Source of the DNA: Owenia fusiformis
Lineage: Eukaryota; Annelida; Polychaeta; Sabellida; Oweniidae
NCBI GenBank assembly: GCA_903813345.2
Contig: CAIIXF020000005.1
Location: 13,025,375 to 13,085,374, forward strand
DNA length: 60,000 nt
Direction of reading: 5' to 3'
Position numbers and translations under genes: made by a program. The notes beneath the pieces were generated by a model, which saw only the letters and a list, made by a program, of their open reading frames with translations, was not told the DNA's origin and searched no databases. Each line of letters opens with the position of its first letter. The first letter of the stretch is position 1. This document shows, one piece after another, positions 1 to 10,665 of this stretch.

Positions 1-2575
1 TAATACTTTATAATATATACATGTAGTGCAGGGGGATGGGTGATTACTACTCAGTGTGGTTACTGATCACATTTGATTCCTTTTCTGTAGACTATCAGGT
101 AAAAGACAAGAGTTTAGAAACAATTAAACTCTCAAAGCCCTTGGAGTGTAAGAGGCCGACAGTAGCTTAGGATGAGGCATATAGAAAGAAATAGGCAAGG
201 CAAATTTTGGCTAATGGAGATATTACTACAGTACCCAGGGGTGGATCTGAATATCAAGAAGGGGGGGGGGGGCAAAAATTTCCACCCAAAATATTTGGGC
301 CCAATTTCTTAAAAATAGGCTCAAGATTGAAAAATTATACCTACCGGGGGGGGGGGGGGCAGATTCACCAAGCCCATATGTAATGATAGGTTAAGTACCA
401 TTTCAAAATTGGCAATGTTTCTTTAACTCATAGAAGATGTACAACCTCACCATCAAATTATACATGATTATTATAGGGATGCTCTTTAAAAGTAACTTAT
501 TATTTTTTAGATACTGAATACTTCTGGATCATTGAATGAGTACAGTGATATTGATGTACTGTATAATCCATTGATGGCTAAAACAAATGATTTGTATAAC
601 TGAGCTACATTTATATGTACAGAGTCGACACTACACAAGCATGTGAGTATTCATTTCATTCTGATGAGCTTTAATTGATTGATTGCAGTGCACACATGCT
701 GCATTGTTAGAGATCATTGAAAGATTATTAAGGATTTAATCCCTGGACTCAGTGCAATGTGGAATGACCATTTCTTGAAGGTGTTGCTCTCCAAAAGGAG
801 CACGAAAGTATCACAAAAGATTTCAGACAGTCATATGTTGGATTTTGTCTGTTTTGTTTTTAGATAAAGTGGAAAACAATATTTTCCATTTTATTTTCCC
901 ATAGGTGAAACTCATGCGATCCATTACTTTAAGCTTAATTTTGGTCACCCATAATGGATGTCTTTAAAACCCCTGAAGAAATTACTTATTCCTTCAAAGT
1001 GGTTAACTGTGTGTCAAAACGCAACATATTGGTGCTACAAAAATTGAAAAAGCAGGGGTAGATGAAGGGGTTGAAAATCAGGACAACATTTCAGAAAAAA
1101 CATGCGGGTGGGTTGTTTGGATCTTCCCTGTCTCAAAGTTGAAATTATTTTATCATCTCTAGAGTACTTTTCCTGAAGGTAATATATTGATCTAGCATAT
1201 GCACCTGTTTAAATCGTCAGAAAATAGCCAAAATCCAACATATGACTGTCCGAAATCTGTTGCGATAATTTCCATCCTCCTTTGCATGAGTGTTAATTTT
1301 AGGAAACAAAGCCTGAAAGGGATGGTCATTCCACAGTGCATTGAGTATTGGGCTTAAATTATTTTCACACATTGCAAAATATTTTATACAATATTACTAA
1401 AAATATATAAAATGACCTAAAACAATATATTTTCAAGTAAACTTTTTGCAAGGGTCAATTTGTCACTTCTGTTTGTGTCAGTTGGTATCATGGATTATCA
1501 CCATGAAAACTATGCAACACTTAACATTTGACCTGCACAAGCACATAGCTTGTTTTTCCCTGTGACTTCAATTTCTTCAGCAAATATGTGGAAAATATGC
1601 AAATTACAGGACAGTTGACAGGCCTTGCCATGTGAAAATATTGCTTCCAAAACATTTCAAACTCCATACTTTTTATGCCAATGTAATATTGTTAGATTTC
1701 TGAAGTTCCATGTATAGTATTTGACCAAAAAATATAAAGATATAGAATAAATAACCTTAACCAGCCATAACTTCTACCTGACCCATTATTGACCTCTGAC
1801 TTTTCAGATGGTCTTGATGTTTAAATATGACCTTGGAAATATTTTTGTCACTTTCCATCCTGGCTATGCCGCTGGTTACTACATGCTGTTTTTATTTCCA
1901 GGGACCAGATTGATAACTGTGCTCTATCCATAACAGCTTGATTGCTGTGCTCTATCCATAACAGCTTGATTGTTGTACCCTAGCCATAACAGGACAAGAA
2001 GTTTACAGCTGTATATTTCATGGATATACCAGGAAAAGGTACGTTTTATGATTTAATATACTGTCAGAACTTTTCAGACTTCGAGTTTTGTTGTTTAAGT
2101 AGAGGGTAATGTGTAAGTTAAGTACAGTTCTTTAAAACTAAAATTATCAAACTGAGTTTTGGCTTTTCTTTTTTGAATTGTAATATTTTATGAGGTTTAT
2201 ATTCTTTGTTGTTTTATGTGGGTTGAATTACCTAAAAAACTCAAGGACTGATTGAGAATCTGTTAATGTAATTAGAAAGTTAAAAGTCTTTCCAAGAGCA
2301 TGCACATAAAATTAAACATGGAATATTTCATCACATTCCTCAGATTTTCTTAAAAACCGCCATCACAGTTTTTGCTTCAGATCATTACGATATCAACATA
2401 TGACAACATACAGCTAAAGTGTACACCCGTATATTTTGTCACTGTACATTGTCAATGGTTTGGGGGTACATGTACTTTACTGTAAAAGTTTCAGAAGTCT
2501 TTGATGCCAACCAAAGTCACAACCTGAGGCCCAAGAATACATTAAAAATGTTTAAAAAGTCCCCTAGTGTACTGA
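1..2575. repeat. Gene-free flank with decayed dispersed repeats
   Basis: I see no convincing coding exon here. The stretch at about 820-1270 is a diverged copy of sequence that recurs inside the 45.4-48.6 kb foldback element: it shares the phrases around 'gtgtcaaaacgcaacatatt' and 'atgcacctgtttaaat' with 46.6-47.2 kb. At 235-380 two poly-G runs (about 261-272 and 346-358) sit inside a short imperfect inverted repeat ('gggtggatctga' against 'cagattcacc'), which looks like a small foldback remnant. At 1920-1975 the phrase 'tgctctatccataacagctt' is tandemly repeated two to three times. A good splice donor, 'GTACGT', follows 'ccaggaaaag' at about 2039, so a non-coding first exon of the downstream zinc-finger gene could end there, but this is only a possibility. 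Confidence 0.5.
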
Positions 2576-2599
2576 GTTGGTAATGTGTGGTGTATTTAT

Positions 2600-5160
2600 T
2601 GGCTCACACAGTGAGCCTATGGGATCGACCAGGCGTCTGTCCGTCCGTTGGTCTGTCTGTCCGCCCGTTGGTCCGTCCGTCCGTCAACATTGGCCGCACA
2701 AATTTAAACTGCTATTCAGATTGAGTCATATCCACATTCATTTTATGCATATCCATAATGCCTATTTGACCTATCATCGCCATTTCCCAAGTTCGCCCGG
2801 TTTCCGAGAAATTGCGGATTTTGACGTCAAAAAGTCAAATTTTCTATAAATACTAGACACTTTGTTGAAGTAGAACTTTCAAATAGCTTTCAGTAGTTGC
2901 TGTATATGCAACTTATGTCCTCTGAAGATTTCAAAGCTCTTGGAAGTACAGTGTTTGGTTTTTACTCTATAAAATTTGACAAAAAGTAGGACTTGTCATT
3001 TTCAAGAAACTTTCTCATGTATAAAGTCAATGGCAGGTTTTGTGATTGACAAGTTTCTCAAAGTTTGCCTTATACTTGATCATTTCTTGCAATGAATTAC
3101 ATCATTACTAGATTTAAGCATTCCCTACATATTGCTGTATATTTATTATAGTATTATACAGGGTGGGCCAAAAAAAACCACCCCCCTAGCCATTATTCCT
3201 GATAAATATTCATTTCTTAACATGTACACCAACAATGATATATCATTTGAAAGATAATTTAATTTGCAACAAAATGATATATAATAGAACAATTTTCAAC
3301 ATCCCTGGCTCGAGATATAACCATTTATGTGACACGGGGGTCAAAAAACACCTTTTCAATTTTCATCGATTTTGCGAACAATAGGCTATTTCTACCAAAT
3401 TTTACTGTTCAGTTAAAAATTGCAACATTGTCATGAGTCTTTCATAATTTGATATTATATATTGTTTTCATTCAGTTTTTGAACCATGCTTGCTCAATAA
3501 ACATGTGTATGCTGATAAAACAAATTAATTTCTTCTTCAGTCTGTCCAAATATGGCTCAATAGACCCACCCCCCGACCCATCCTCTGATCGGATTATTCG
3601 CTAAAGACTCGAAAGCCATTGGTATAATTGATGGATCTCTGCGAAGGTACCATCGAACTCCTAATTATTTATTCTTTCAGTTTGTCTTCATCCCTGATAG
3701 GCTAGTGATCTTCATAGACCAACTGTTCTAAATGCCCAAGGTACTATACAAGTAATCAACAGGATAGACCCTCTATATCAGTAAGCAAGAATAGGGACAT
3801 TTGCGATAAAAGGCTACTCAAATCGAGATGACATTTTTCTGAAAGGGTAGTGGTGTCCAAAAGGGAAAGACTGTACAGGCCCTGTTTTTGTTGAACCAGG
3901 AGCAAAAATATACTCTGAATGTTAATGACATGAGGTGTTAAAAAGGACTCCTCAAGGATATAAAAAACATCTGAAAGAAATTTCATTATCTGATAGGAAA
4001 GAGCTTCATCAAACAGGTCCAATGAGTTTTTGGAGATTCGAAATGACACCATCTCTCGCCCGGACAAATGGCTTACTGACACTCCAGATGCCAATAATGT
4101 TGATTACCATTCCTGGGGGCATCTAGAACAGTTGGTATTTAAAGATACCCATCCTATCAGGGATGTAGAGGAACTAAAAGAAAGAATAACTAGCAGTTGA
4201 ATGGTACTTCCGCATACATCCATCAATTATGCCATCAACCAATGGCTTACGCGTCTTAAGTGAATAATCCAATCAGAGGATGGGTCTGGGGGTGGGTCTA
4301 TTGAGTCATATTTGAACAGACGGAAGAAGAAATTAATTTGTTTTATAAGCATACACATGTTTTTTTGAGCATACATGGTTCAAAAACTGAATGAAAACAA
4401 AATATAATATCCAATTATGAAAGACCCATGACAATGTTTCAATTTTTAAATGAACAGTAGAATTTGGTAGAAATAGGCTATTGTTCGCAAAATCGATGAA
4501 AATTGAAAAGGTGTTTTTTGACCCCCATGTCACATAATTGGCTATGTATCCATCTGGGGTTGTTGAAAATGGTGCTATTATATATCATTTTGTTGCAAAT
4601 TAAATTATCTTTAAAATGATATATCATTTTTGGTGTACATGTTAGAAAATAAATATTTATCAGGAATAATGGCTAGGGGGGGTGGGTTTTTTTGGCCCAC
4701 CCTGTATATTATATTACATATTGATGTATGTCAGCATCAAATTTTTACTGTTTACGAGATATTTGACGTCAAAAAACAGTAAAAATAAGTTATTTTTCAA
4801 CTTGCTTCAATTTGACAATTTTTTTTTTGAAAATCATCTACAAGTTGCCAGGAGTTCAAATCTGACATTAGTTTTAGGATTTGACCCTTACTTCACCTTC
4901 AGTGACCTTCGAAAGGTCAAAAAAGTTGATTTTTCAAATTGATTTTTGGATGTAAATTTTGGTCAGCTTCATCAAAAAAGACCTTACTGAGCTCTGAATT
5001 AGTAAAATTTTCAAGGTCAAAGGTCATCAAACTAGGTCACACAACTGTGCTATTTAAGTTTCTCAAAGTTAGAGACTACAAATCCAAATCAATATTTTTG
5101 TTTGAAAGTCAGTATAATACATTCCTCTGAAGGTTCCAAACTGTGTGAGCACAGGACCGT
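2600..5160 (+). repeat. SINE-like dispersed repeat, split by a later insertion
   Basis: The left part opens with 'ggctcacacagtgagcctat' and a run of 'gtccgtccgt' units. The right part ends with AAGGTCAAAGGTCATC-type phrases and 'gtgagcacaggaccgtgggt'. The two halves (about 2600-3154 and 4709-5160) are separated by a complete inverted-repeat element, so the older repeat was broken by a younger insertion. The GACCTT/AGGTCA-rich body resembles the tail of the tRNA-derived element at 52.0-52.5 kb, but I cannot show that they are one family. Short open frames across it (for example 2577-2849) follow the repeat and are not genes. Confidence 0.5.
3155..4708. mobile_element. Inverted-repeat DNA transposon, CAGGGTG family, 1.55 kb
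   Basis: The element runs from CAGGGTGGGCC at 3159 to GGCCCACCCTG ending at 4704, and TATA lies directly outside both ends (3155-3158 and 4705-4708), consistent with a TA or TATA target duplication. The arms are long: the 'gataaatattcattt' stretch and the 'tcgatgaaaattgaaaagg' stretch recur inverted, so each arm is roughly 400-500 bp. The interior (3.55-4.3 kb) includes a mirrored 'gaccca(c/t)ccccc...gattatt' segment. No transposase is visible: the 112-codon minus frame at 3756-4094 has no recognisable domain. It is a non-autonomous foldback element inserted into an older SINE-like repeat. A half copy lies at 44.61 kb. Confidence 0.75.
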
Positions 5161-5604
5161 GGGTCCTTCATATCTTTTACTAGAGAATACAGTACTTACA
5201 TGTATAAGAATAAGATTTTTTATTAATAACTATATACCCAGGCCCCAGGTCACGACCAACCAATTTGAGCCTAAGCTACTAACATTTTCCAGTGGTAATA
5301 GACTTCTGACACTTTTACATGACATCAGTAGAACATTTCTCAGTAAGTAAAATACAGAAGAAAAATTAGTCAGAAATAAGTGTCTATAAATAAGATAAAA
5401 ATAAACTTATTAAACAACCTGGACATGATGAAATACATTAATTCATGATTAATTAGGGCTATAAGCTTAATTCTAATATGATACGTGACGTCACAATAGC
5501 TAGAACAATTGTTAAACAGGTCTATATTGGAGTATGTATGACCGATTAAATTCATAAATGCAAGTAGTTATGTTTCTTGTCTGTTTATCATATTAGAATC
5601 ATAA

Positions 5605-5785
5605 CAAAGACCTCGATTTTATGATTTATGTCAAATATATGACCTCTAATTTTATTCTGGCCATTGCCAAAGACCGCAATTGCTACGCGATTTCGGTCTT
5701 TTAACAATGAACAGAATACAATTTTCGGTCATATGTTACGCCATAAATCATAAAATCTTGGTCTTTATTTCTTAATTTATGTGCA
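5605..5785. mobile_element. Small foldback element just upstream of the zinc-finger gene
   Basis: An inverted repeat pairs 'aagacctcgattttatgatt' (about 5608) with the complementary 'cataaatcataaaatcttgg' (about 5752-5771), with a second inner pair ('gaccgcaattg' / 'cgatttcggtc'). It ends about 35 bases before the splice acceptor used by the coding exon, so it lies in the last part of the 5' intron. Nothing coding is visible. Confidence 0.55.
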
Positions 5786-5804
5786 TTTAGCAAACTAAAG
5801 ATGC

Positions 5805-5820
5805 AATCTTGTCATTTCAG
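5805..5820 (+). other. Splice acceptor for the 5'UTR/coding exon of the zinc-finger gene
   Basis: A pyrimidine-biased stretch ends in 'cttgtcatttcag' at 5820, 75 bases before the ATG at 5896. Reading through the exon upstream of the ATG meets an in-frame TGA at 5887, so coding cannot extend further 5'. A second, weaker candidate ('gtgcatttag') ends near 5790. The upstream exon is therefore non-coding; I could not locate it with certainty. Confidence 0.55.
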
Positions 5821-5895
5821 GGATCAACAACTCTATCACCAAATACAGAACTGTCCATTGACTGTGAATATTCATTCTATAAAAACTGATCAAAC

Positions 5896-8800
5896 ATGGA
5901 ATTTCGTGAGCAACAGAGATTTTATCGTACAAACAGTCAATACAGGCATCGTAATATACAAAGTGTCCAGCAGATGCATTCTCATCTAATGCGTCAAAAT
6001 GACTATTTGTGGTGCCAAATGCAACAAAATCAATGCAGAGTTCCTCAAATGCACCAAAATCAACAATATGTTTATCAAAATCAATGGCAGAATCCTCAAC
6101 TGCAGAAAAATCACCGAACAATGTTTGAGAAACATGTAAAACAACAAAGGACATCCCAACAAATGTATTATCAGCAGCCAGGAAGAATTCATCTGCATCA
6201 GAATGAGTCTCGTAATCAATCATGTTCGGGACTGCCTCGCAAGGAAAGACAAACAGTATCTGGTAGTATGAAACATTTTAAGCATAGTACATTAGATGGA
6301 GATTATTGCATGTCAAGGGAGAGTAATAGGTATCAGAGAGGTGAACATCATGGTATATCATCAGAAACCCCAAGGTATCACTCATATTCTAAGTCAATGA
6401 AAAGGTCAATTGCTCCGTCACAAAATAATTTTAGTGTTACCGTTAGCAATAGAGAGTCTGAAAAAACCAACATTGGTGATAGTTCACTGGTAAATGATAA
6501 ATATCCAGATGCTGGAGATACAAATATTGGTGTAAGTTCACTGGTAAATGATGAACACCCGGATACTGTAGATACAAACATTGGTGATAGTTCAGTGGTA
6601 AATGATGAACATTCAGATGGTGTAGATACCAACATTGGTGATGGTTCACTGGTAAATGATAAACATCCAGATGCTGTGGATACCAACATTGGTGATAGTT
6701 CAGTGGTAAATGATGAACATTCAGATGGTGTAGATACAAACATTTGTGATAGTTCACTGGTAAATGATGAACATCCAGATGCTGTAGATGCAAACATTGG
6801 TGATAGTTCACTTGTAAATGATGATCTTTCAGATGCTGTAGATACAAACATTGGTGATAGTTCACTTGTAAATGATGAACATCCAAATGCTGTAGATACA
6901 AACATTGGTGATAGTTCACTTGTAAATGATGAACATCCAAATGCTTTAGATGCAAACATTGGTGATAGTTCACTGGTAAATGATGAACATTCAGATGCTG
7001 TAGATACAAACATTTGTGATAGTTCACTGGTAAATGATGAACATTCAGATGCTGTAGATACAAACATTGGTGATAGTTCACTTGTAAATGATGATCTTTC
7101 AGATGCTGTAGATACAAACATTGGTGATAGTTCACTTGTAAATGATGAACATCCAAATGCTTTAGATGCAAACATTGGTGATAGTTCACTGGTAAATGAT
7201 GAACATTCAGATGCTGTAGATACAAACATTTGTGATAGTTCACTGGTAAATGATGAACATTCAGATGCTGTAGATACAAACAATGGTGATAGTTCACTTG
7301 TAAATGATGAACATTCAGATGCTGTAGATACAAACATTTGTGATAGTTCACTGGTAAATGATGAACATCCAGATGCTGTAGATACAAACATTGGTGATAG
7401 TTCACTGGTAAATGATGAACATACAGATGCTGTAGATACAAACATTGGTGATAGTTCACTGGTAAATGATGAACATCCAGATGCTGTAGATGCAAACATT
7501 GGTGATGGTTCACTTGTAAATGATGAACATCCAGATGCTGTAGATACAAACATTGGTGATAGTTCACTTGTAAATGATGAACATCCAAATGCTTTAGATG
7601 CAAACATTGGTGATAGTTCACTGGTAAATGATGAACATTCAAATGCTGTAGATACAAACATTGGTGATAGTTCACTTGTAAATGATGAACATCCAAATGC
7701 TTTAGATGCAAACATTGGTGATAGTTCACTGGTAAATGATGAACATTCAGATGCTGTAGATACAAACATTTGTGATAGTTCACTGGTAAATGATGAACAT
7801 ACAGATGCTGTAGATACAAACATTGGTGATAGTTCACTGGTAAATGATGAACATACAGATGCTGTAGATGCAAACATTGGTGATGGTTCACTTGTAAATG
7901 ATGAACATCCAGATGCTTTAGATGCAAACATTGGTGGAAGTTCACTGGTAAATGATGAACATCCAGATACTGTAAATACCAACATCGGTGATAGTTCACT
8001 TGTAAATAATGAACATTCAGATGGTGTAGATACAAACATTTGTGATAGTTCACCGGTAAATGATGAACATTCAGATGCTGTAGATGCAAACATTGGTGAT
8101 AGTTCACTGGTAAATGATGAACATCCAAATGCTGTTGATACAAACATTGGTGATAGTTCACTGGTAAATGATGAACATCCAGATTCTGTAGATACAAACA
8201 TTGGTGATAGTTCACTGGTAAATGATAAACATCCAGATGCTGTGGATACAAACATTGGTGTTAGTTCACTGGTAAATGATAAACATCCAGATGCTGTGGA
8301 TACAAACATTGGTGATAGTTCACTGGTAAATGATAAACATCCAGATGCTGTGGATACAAACATTGGTGTTAGTTCACTTGTAAATGATGAACATTCAGAT
8401 TCTGTAGATACAAACATTGGTGATAGTTCACTGGTAAATGATAAACATCCAGATGCTGTGGATACAAACATTGGTGATAGTTCACTGGTAAATGATAAAC
8501 ATCCAGATGCTTTAAAGAATGATATAAATGTAAGTCACAATGGCAAACAACCAACTGTATTTAGTGTGGAAAATGGTATTGGTGAACTGCCAAATGATGA
8601 ACATCCAGATGCTGTGAAGAATGATATAAATGTAAGTCACAATGGCAAACAACCAACTGTATTTAGTGTGGAAAATGGTATTGGTGAACTGCCAAATGAT
8701 GAACATCCAGATGCTGTGAAGAATGATATAAATGTAAGTCACAATGGCAAACAACCAACTGTTTTTAATGTGGAGAATTATACAGCTGAACAGCCAAATG

Positions 8801-10665
8801 ATGAACAACATCCTGTTGCTATGAAGATTGATACAAAATCAAGTGACAATGGCAAACAACCAACTGTTTTTAATGTGGAGAATGATATGGGTGAACAGCC
8901 AAATGATGCTATGATAAATGATACAAATGTAAGTCACAATGGCAAACAAACAACTGTTTCTAATGCAGAGAATGATTTGGGTGAATGTCCAAATGATGAA
9001 CAACCAGATGCTGTGAAGAATGACATAAATAAGAAAGGTGACAGTTCAAATGTTGAAAATCACAATACAGATGAAACAGTTGGATCTGGAAAAATTAAAG
9101 AAGGGACCGCTGTTTGTAATATTGATATGTTTAGCTGCAGTGAATGTGATCATTGTGCAGCAACTGAAATGGAGATAATGAAGCATAGATTGCAACACAG
9201 TATCAGATCCAAAGTAAAATGCTCAATATGTAGCTTTTCTGGAACTAAAAAATCTGTTGTTTCACATGAAGCAGAGGACCATAGTAAACCTAGAATGGTG
9301 ATCGTTTCAACCGAACCCAAAACAATTATATCAGAAAGTTCAGTCATAGAAACTGAAAAGAACATATATAAACCTAAACCTACATCTAGTTTTAAATGTA
9401 GTGACTGCAATTTTTGTGCAACATATTCCCTTGCATTAGAAAAACACAAACTTCATCATAAATTACCTTCTGCATACAAATGCAGGTGGTGCAGCTACTC
9501 TGCTAGCTTAATGTCTACAAGAAGCCATGAGAACAAATTGCATGAAAAAGAAATTCTGTCAATAGGTGAATGTAAAGAAAGTATTGCACCTGATATGGAA
9601 ACCCCAGAGAAATACTTTGATTCTGTTCAAAAGAGGTTTGTTTGTCCTCATTGTGGAGCCTGCCTTGAATCCTCTCCATCTCTTAGGAGTCATTTATCAT
9701 CGCACAAGCAAAAACCGAAGTATCAGATTCTTTCATGTGATGTATGCGACTTTAAAACTAATGTCAAACAAAAATTGAAGGAACACAACGATTTGGAACA
9801 TTATTCCATGCTTAAACGTTGTGATGAATGTGACTACGCCACACTATTGCAACACGAGTTTGAATTGCATAAAACTAGACATTCTAGTGTTTCAAAAGTA
9901 ACTTGTTCAAAATGCAGCTACTCTTCCAGCAAATCAAAAGTGTACGTTCATGAATTACAAGATCACGAAGTGTCCATGAAACCTGGATCATGGAGATATT
10001 ATATGCAAAGTTGTAAAAGGTATGAATGCCCTCTTTGTCAATTTTTCTCAAACTCACATCACACATTTCAAAAGCATCTGACTGGTCATGAGAGATCGTT
10101 GAAATATAAATGTGAATTGTGCAGTTATTCGAGTAGTAGTTCCAATGTCATTGAAAATCACAAACATTACCACCTAAATAAAGGGCCCATGACTACAACA
10201 ATGTCAACAACACATGCAAAGTATAAATGTGACAAATGCGAATATTCAGCGCCAACTATTAAAAGTTTTCATGTGCATAAGAAATGCCATGATGAGGGCA
10301 ATGGAAAGTTTAAATGCAATGAATGCACATATTCTTCTGTGTTTAGTGAATATGTAATTAGACACATTCAGATGCACCATAAGAGTATGGCAAATCAGGC
10401 ACTTATGGACCATTCCTATATTGCAAGTAAGGTGGTTAATAAAAAGCGCAAAGACTCAACCCTGCAAAGTCTAAATCAAAATACCAATATCACAGCTCAA
10501 GGAGTATCATCTGATATCCTAGCAGTGGAATCATATACTGGTGCATCATTGTCTGCAGAGAATGACCAAACAGGTGCAGTATCCACAGCAATCATCACTC
10601 AGGTGGACAATGATAACATCGTCCAGGAGATAGATAAACTTAAAGCTAATTCAACGATAGATTAA
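5896..10665 (+). CDS. Multi-C2H2 zinc-finger protein with 38-copy repeat region (first cistron or N-terminal part)
   Basis: An uninterrupted frame of 1589 codons. The start has a strong Kozak context (A at -3, G at +4) and an in-frame TGA at 5887 upstream. Residues 1-100 are rich in Gln, His and Asn. Residues about 191-874 are 38 copies of an 18-residue acidic repeat, followed by about five copies of a 34-residue repeat to about residue 1045. From residue about 1079 to 1495 there are about 12 C2H2 fingers (CxxC ... HxxxH/HxxxxH), many of the 'YKCxxCSYSSxxxxxxxxH' type seen in REST-like and ZNF-type nuclear proteins. The linkers are not the canonical TGEKP. By family knowledge it is a nuclear DNA-binding protein; the target is unknown. 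The TAA at 10663-10665 is followed immediately by ATG in the same frame, so the product may be only half of a 2655-residue protein. Confidence 0.8.
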   Translation: MEFREQQRFYRTNSQYRHRNIQSVQQMHSHLMRQNDYLWCQMQQNQCRVPQMHQNQQYVYQNQWQNPQLQKNHRTMFEKHVKQQRTSQQMYYQQPGRIHLHQNESRNQSCSGLPRKERQTVSGSMKHFKHSTLDGDYCMSRESNRYQRGEHHGISSETPRYHSYSKSMKRSIAPSQNNFSVTVSNRESEKTNIGDSSLVNDKYPDAGDTNIGVSSLVNDEHPDTVDTNIGDSSVVNDEHSDGVDTNIGDGSLVNDKHPDAVDTNIGDSSVVNDEHSDGVDTNICDSSLVNDEHPDAVDANIGDSSLVNDDLSDAVDTNIGDSSLVNDEHPNAVDTNIGDSSLVNDEHPNALDANIGDSSLVNDEHSDAVDTNICDSSLVNDEHSDAVDTNIGDSSLVNDDLSDAVDTNIGDSSLVNDEHPNALDANIGDSSLVNDEHSDAVDTNICDSSLVNDEHSDAVDTNNGDSSLVNDEHSDAVDTNICDSSLVNDEHPDAVDTNIGDSSLVNDEHTDAVDTNIGDSSLVNDEHPDAVDANIGDGSLVNDEHPDAVDTNIGDSSLVNDEHPNALDANIGDSSLVNDEHSNAVDTNIGDSSLVNDEHPNALDANIGDSSLVNDEHSDAVDTNICDSSLVNDEHTDAVDTNIGDSSLVNDEHTDAVDANIGDGSLVNDEHPDALDANIGGSSLVNDEHPDTVNTNIGDSSLVNNEHSDGVDTNICDSSPVNDEHSDAVDANIGDSSLVNDEHPNAVDTNIGDSSLVNDEHPDSVDTNIGDSSLVNDKHPDAVDTNIGVSSLVNDKHPDAVDTNIGDSSLVNDKHPDAVDTNIGVSSLVNDEHSDSVDTNIGDSSLVNDKHPDAVDTNIGDSSLVNDKHPDALKNDINVSHNGKQPTVFSVENGIGELPNDEHPDAVKNDINVSHNGKQPTVFSVENGIGELPNDEHPDAVKNDINVSHNGKQPTVFNVENYTAEQPNDEQHPVAMKIDTKSSDNGKQPTVFNVENDMGEQPNDAMINDTNVSHNGKQTTVSNAENDLGECPNDEQPDAVKNDINKKGDSSNVENHNTDETVGSGKIKEGTAVCNIDMFSCSECDHCAATEMEIMKHRLQHSIRSKVKCSICSFSGTKKSVVSHEAEDHSKPRMVIVSTEPKTIISESSVIETEKNIYKPKPTSSFKCSDCNFCATYSLALEKHKLHHKLPSAYKCRWCSYSASLMSTRSHENKLHEKEILSIGECKESIAPDMETPEKYFDSVQKRFVCPHCGACLESSPSLRSHLSSHKQKPKYQILSCDVCDFKTNVKQKLKEHNDLEHYSMLKRCDECDYATLLQHEFELHKTRHSSVSKVTCSKCSYSSSKSKVYVHELQDHEVSMKPGSWRYYMQSCKRYECPLCQFFSNSHHTFQKHLTGHERSLKYKCELCSYSSSSSNVIENHKHYHLNKGPMTTTMSTTHAKYKCDKCEYSAPTIKSFHVHKKCHDEGNGKFKCNECTYSSVFSEYVIRHIQMHHKSMANQALMDHSYIASKVVNKKRKDSTLQSLNQNTNITAQGVSSDILAVESYTGASLSAENDQTGAVSTAIITQVDNDNIVQEIDKLKANSTID
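6466..8517 (+). repeat. 54-bp coding minisatellite, 38 copies
   Basis: Exactly 38 consecutive units of 54 bp encode an 18-residue repeat with consensus TNIGDSSLVNDEHPDAVD. There is no insertion or deletion anywhere in the 2052 bp. Variation is confined to a few positions: T/A at 1, G/C at 4, EH/KH/DL at 12-13, P/S/T at 14, D/N at 15, and V/L at 17. Blocks of variants recur in the same order (for example ANIGD-TNICD-TNIGD with DL or NALD), which suggests multi-unit duplications. The product is acidic and polar, probably a disordered spacer. The array also leaves the reverse strand open in two frames, which is a by-product of the stop-free unit. Confidence 0.95.
8518..9030 (+). repeat. 102-bp coding repeat, about five decaying copies
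   Basis: Directly after the 18-residue array, a 34-residue unit begins at 8518 and 8620 (nearly identical copies) and again at 8722, then decays through about 8827 and 8917. Its core reads NDINVSHNGKQPTVF then SVENGIGELPNDEHPDAVK. The end of each unit (NDEHPDAV) matches the end of the 18-residue unit, so the longer unit probably arose by inserting a new segment into an older short unit. Confidence 0.85.

Noticed and set aside
2010-2045. Coding first exon ATGGATATACCAGGAAAAG before a GTACGT donor
   Set aside because: Joined to the acceptor at 5820 it meets a stop codon after about 15 codons, and the downstream ATG has an in-frame stop just before it. At most it is a non-coding first exon.
2577-2849. 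90-codon plus-strand frame
   Set aside because: It coincides with the SINE-like repeat and its GTCCGTCCGT tract, with no domain.
6378-8471. Long minus-strand open frames (697 and 602 codons) across the zinc-finger repeat region
   Set aside because: They exist only because the 54-bp repeat unit has no stop in those frames. They have no start context or domains, and the plus strand has a clear multi-domain protein.
6466-9030. CRISPR-like array
   Set aside because: The repeats are contiguous, without unique spacers, are in frame with a protein, and the genome is eukaryotic.
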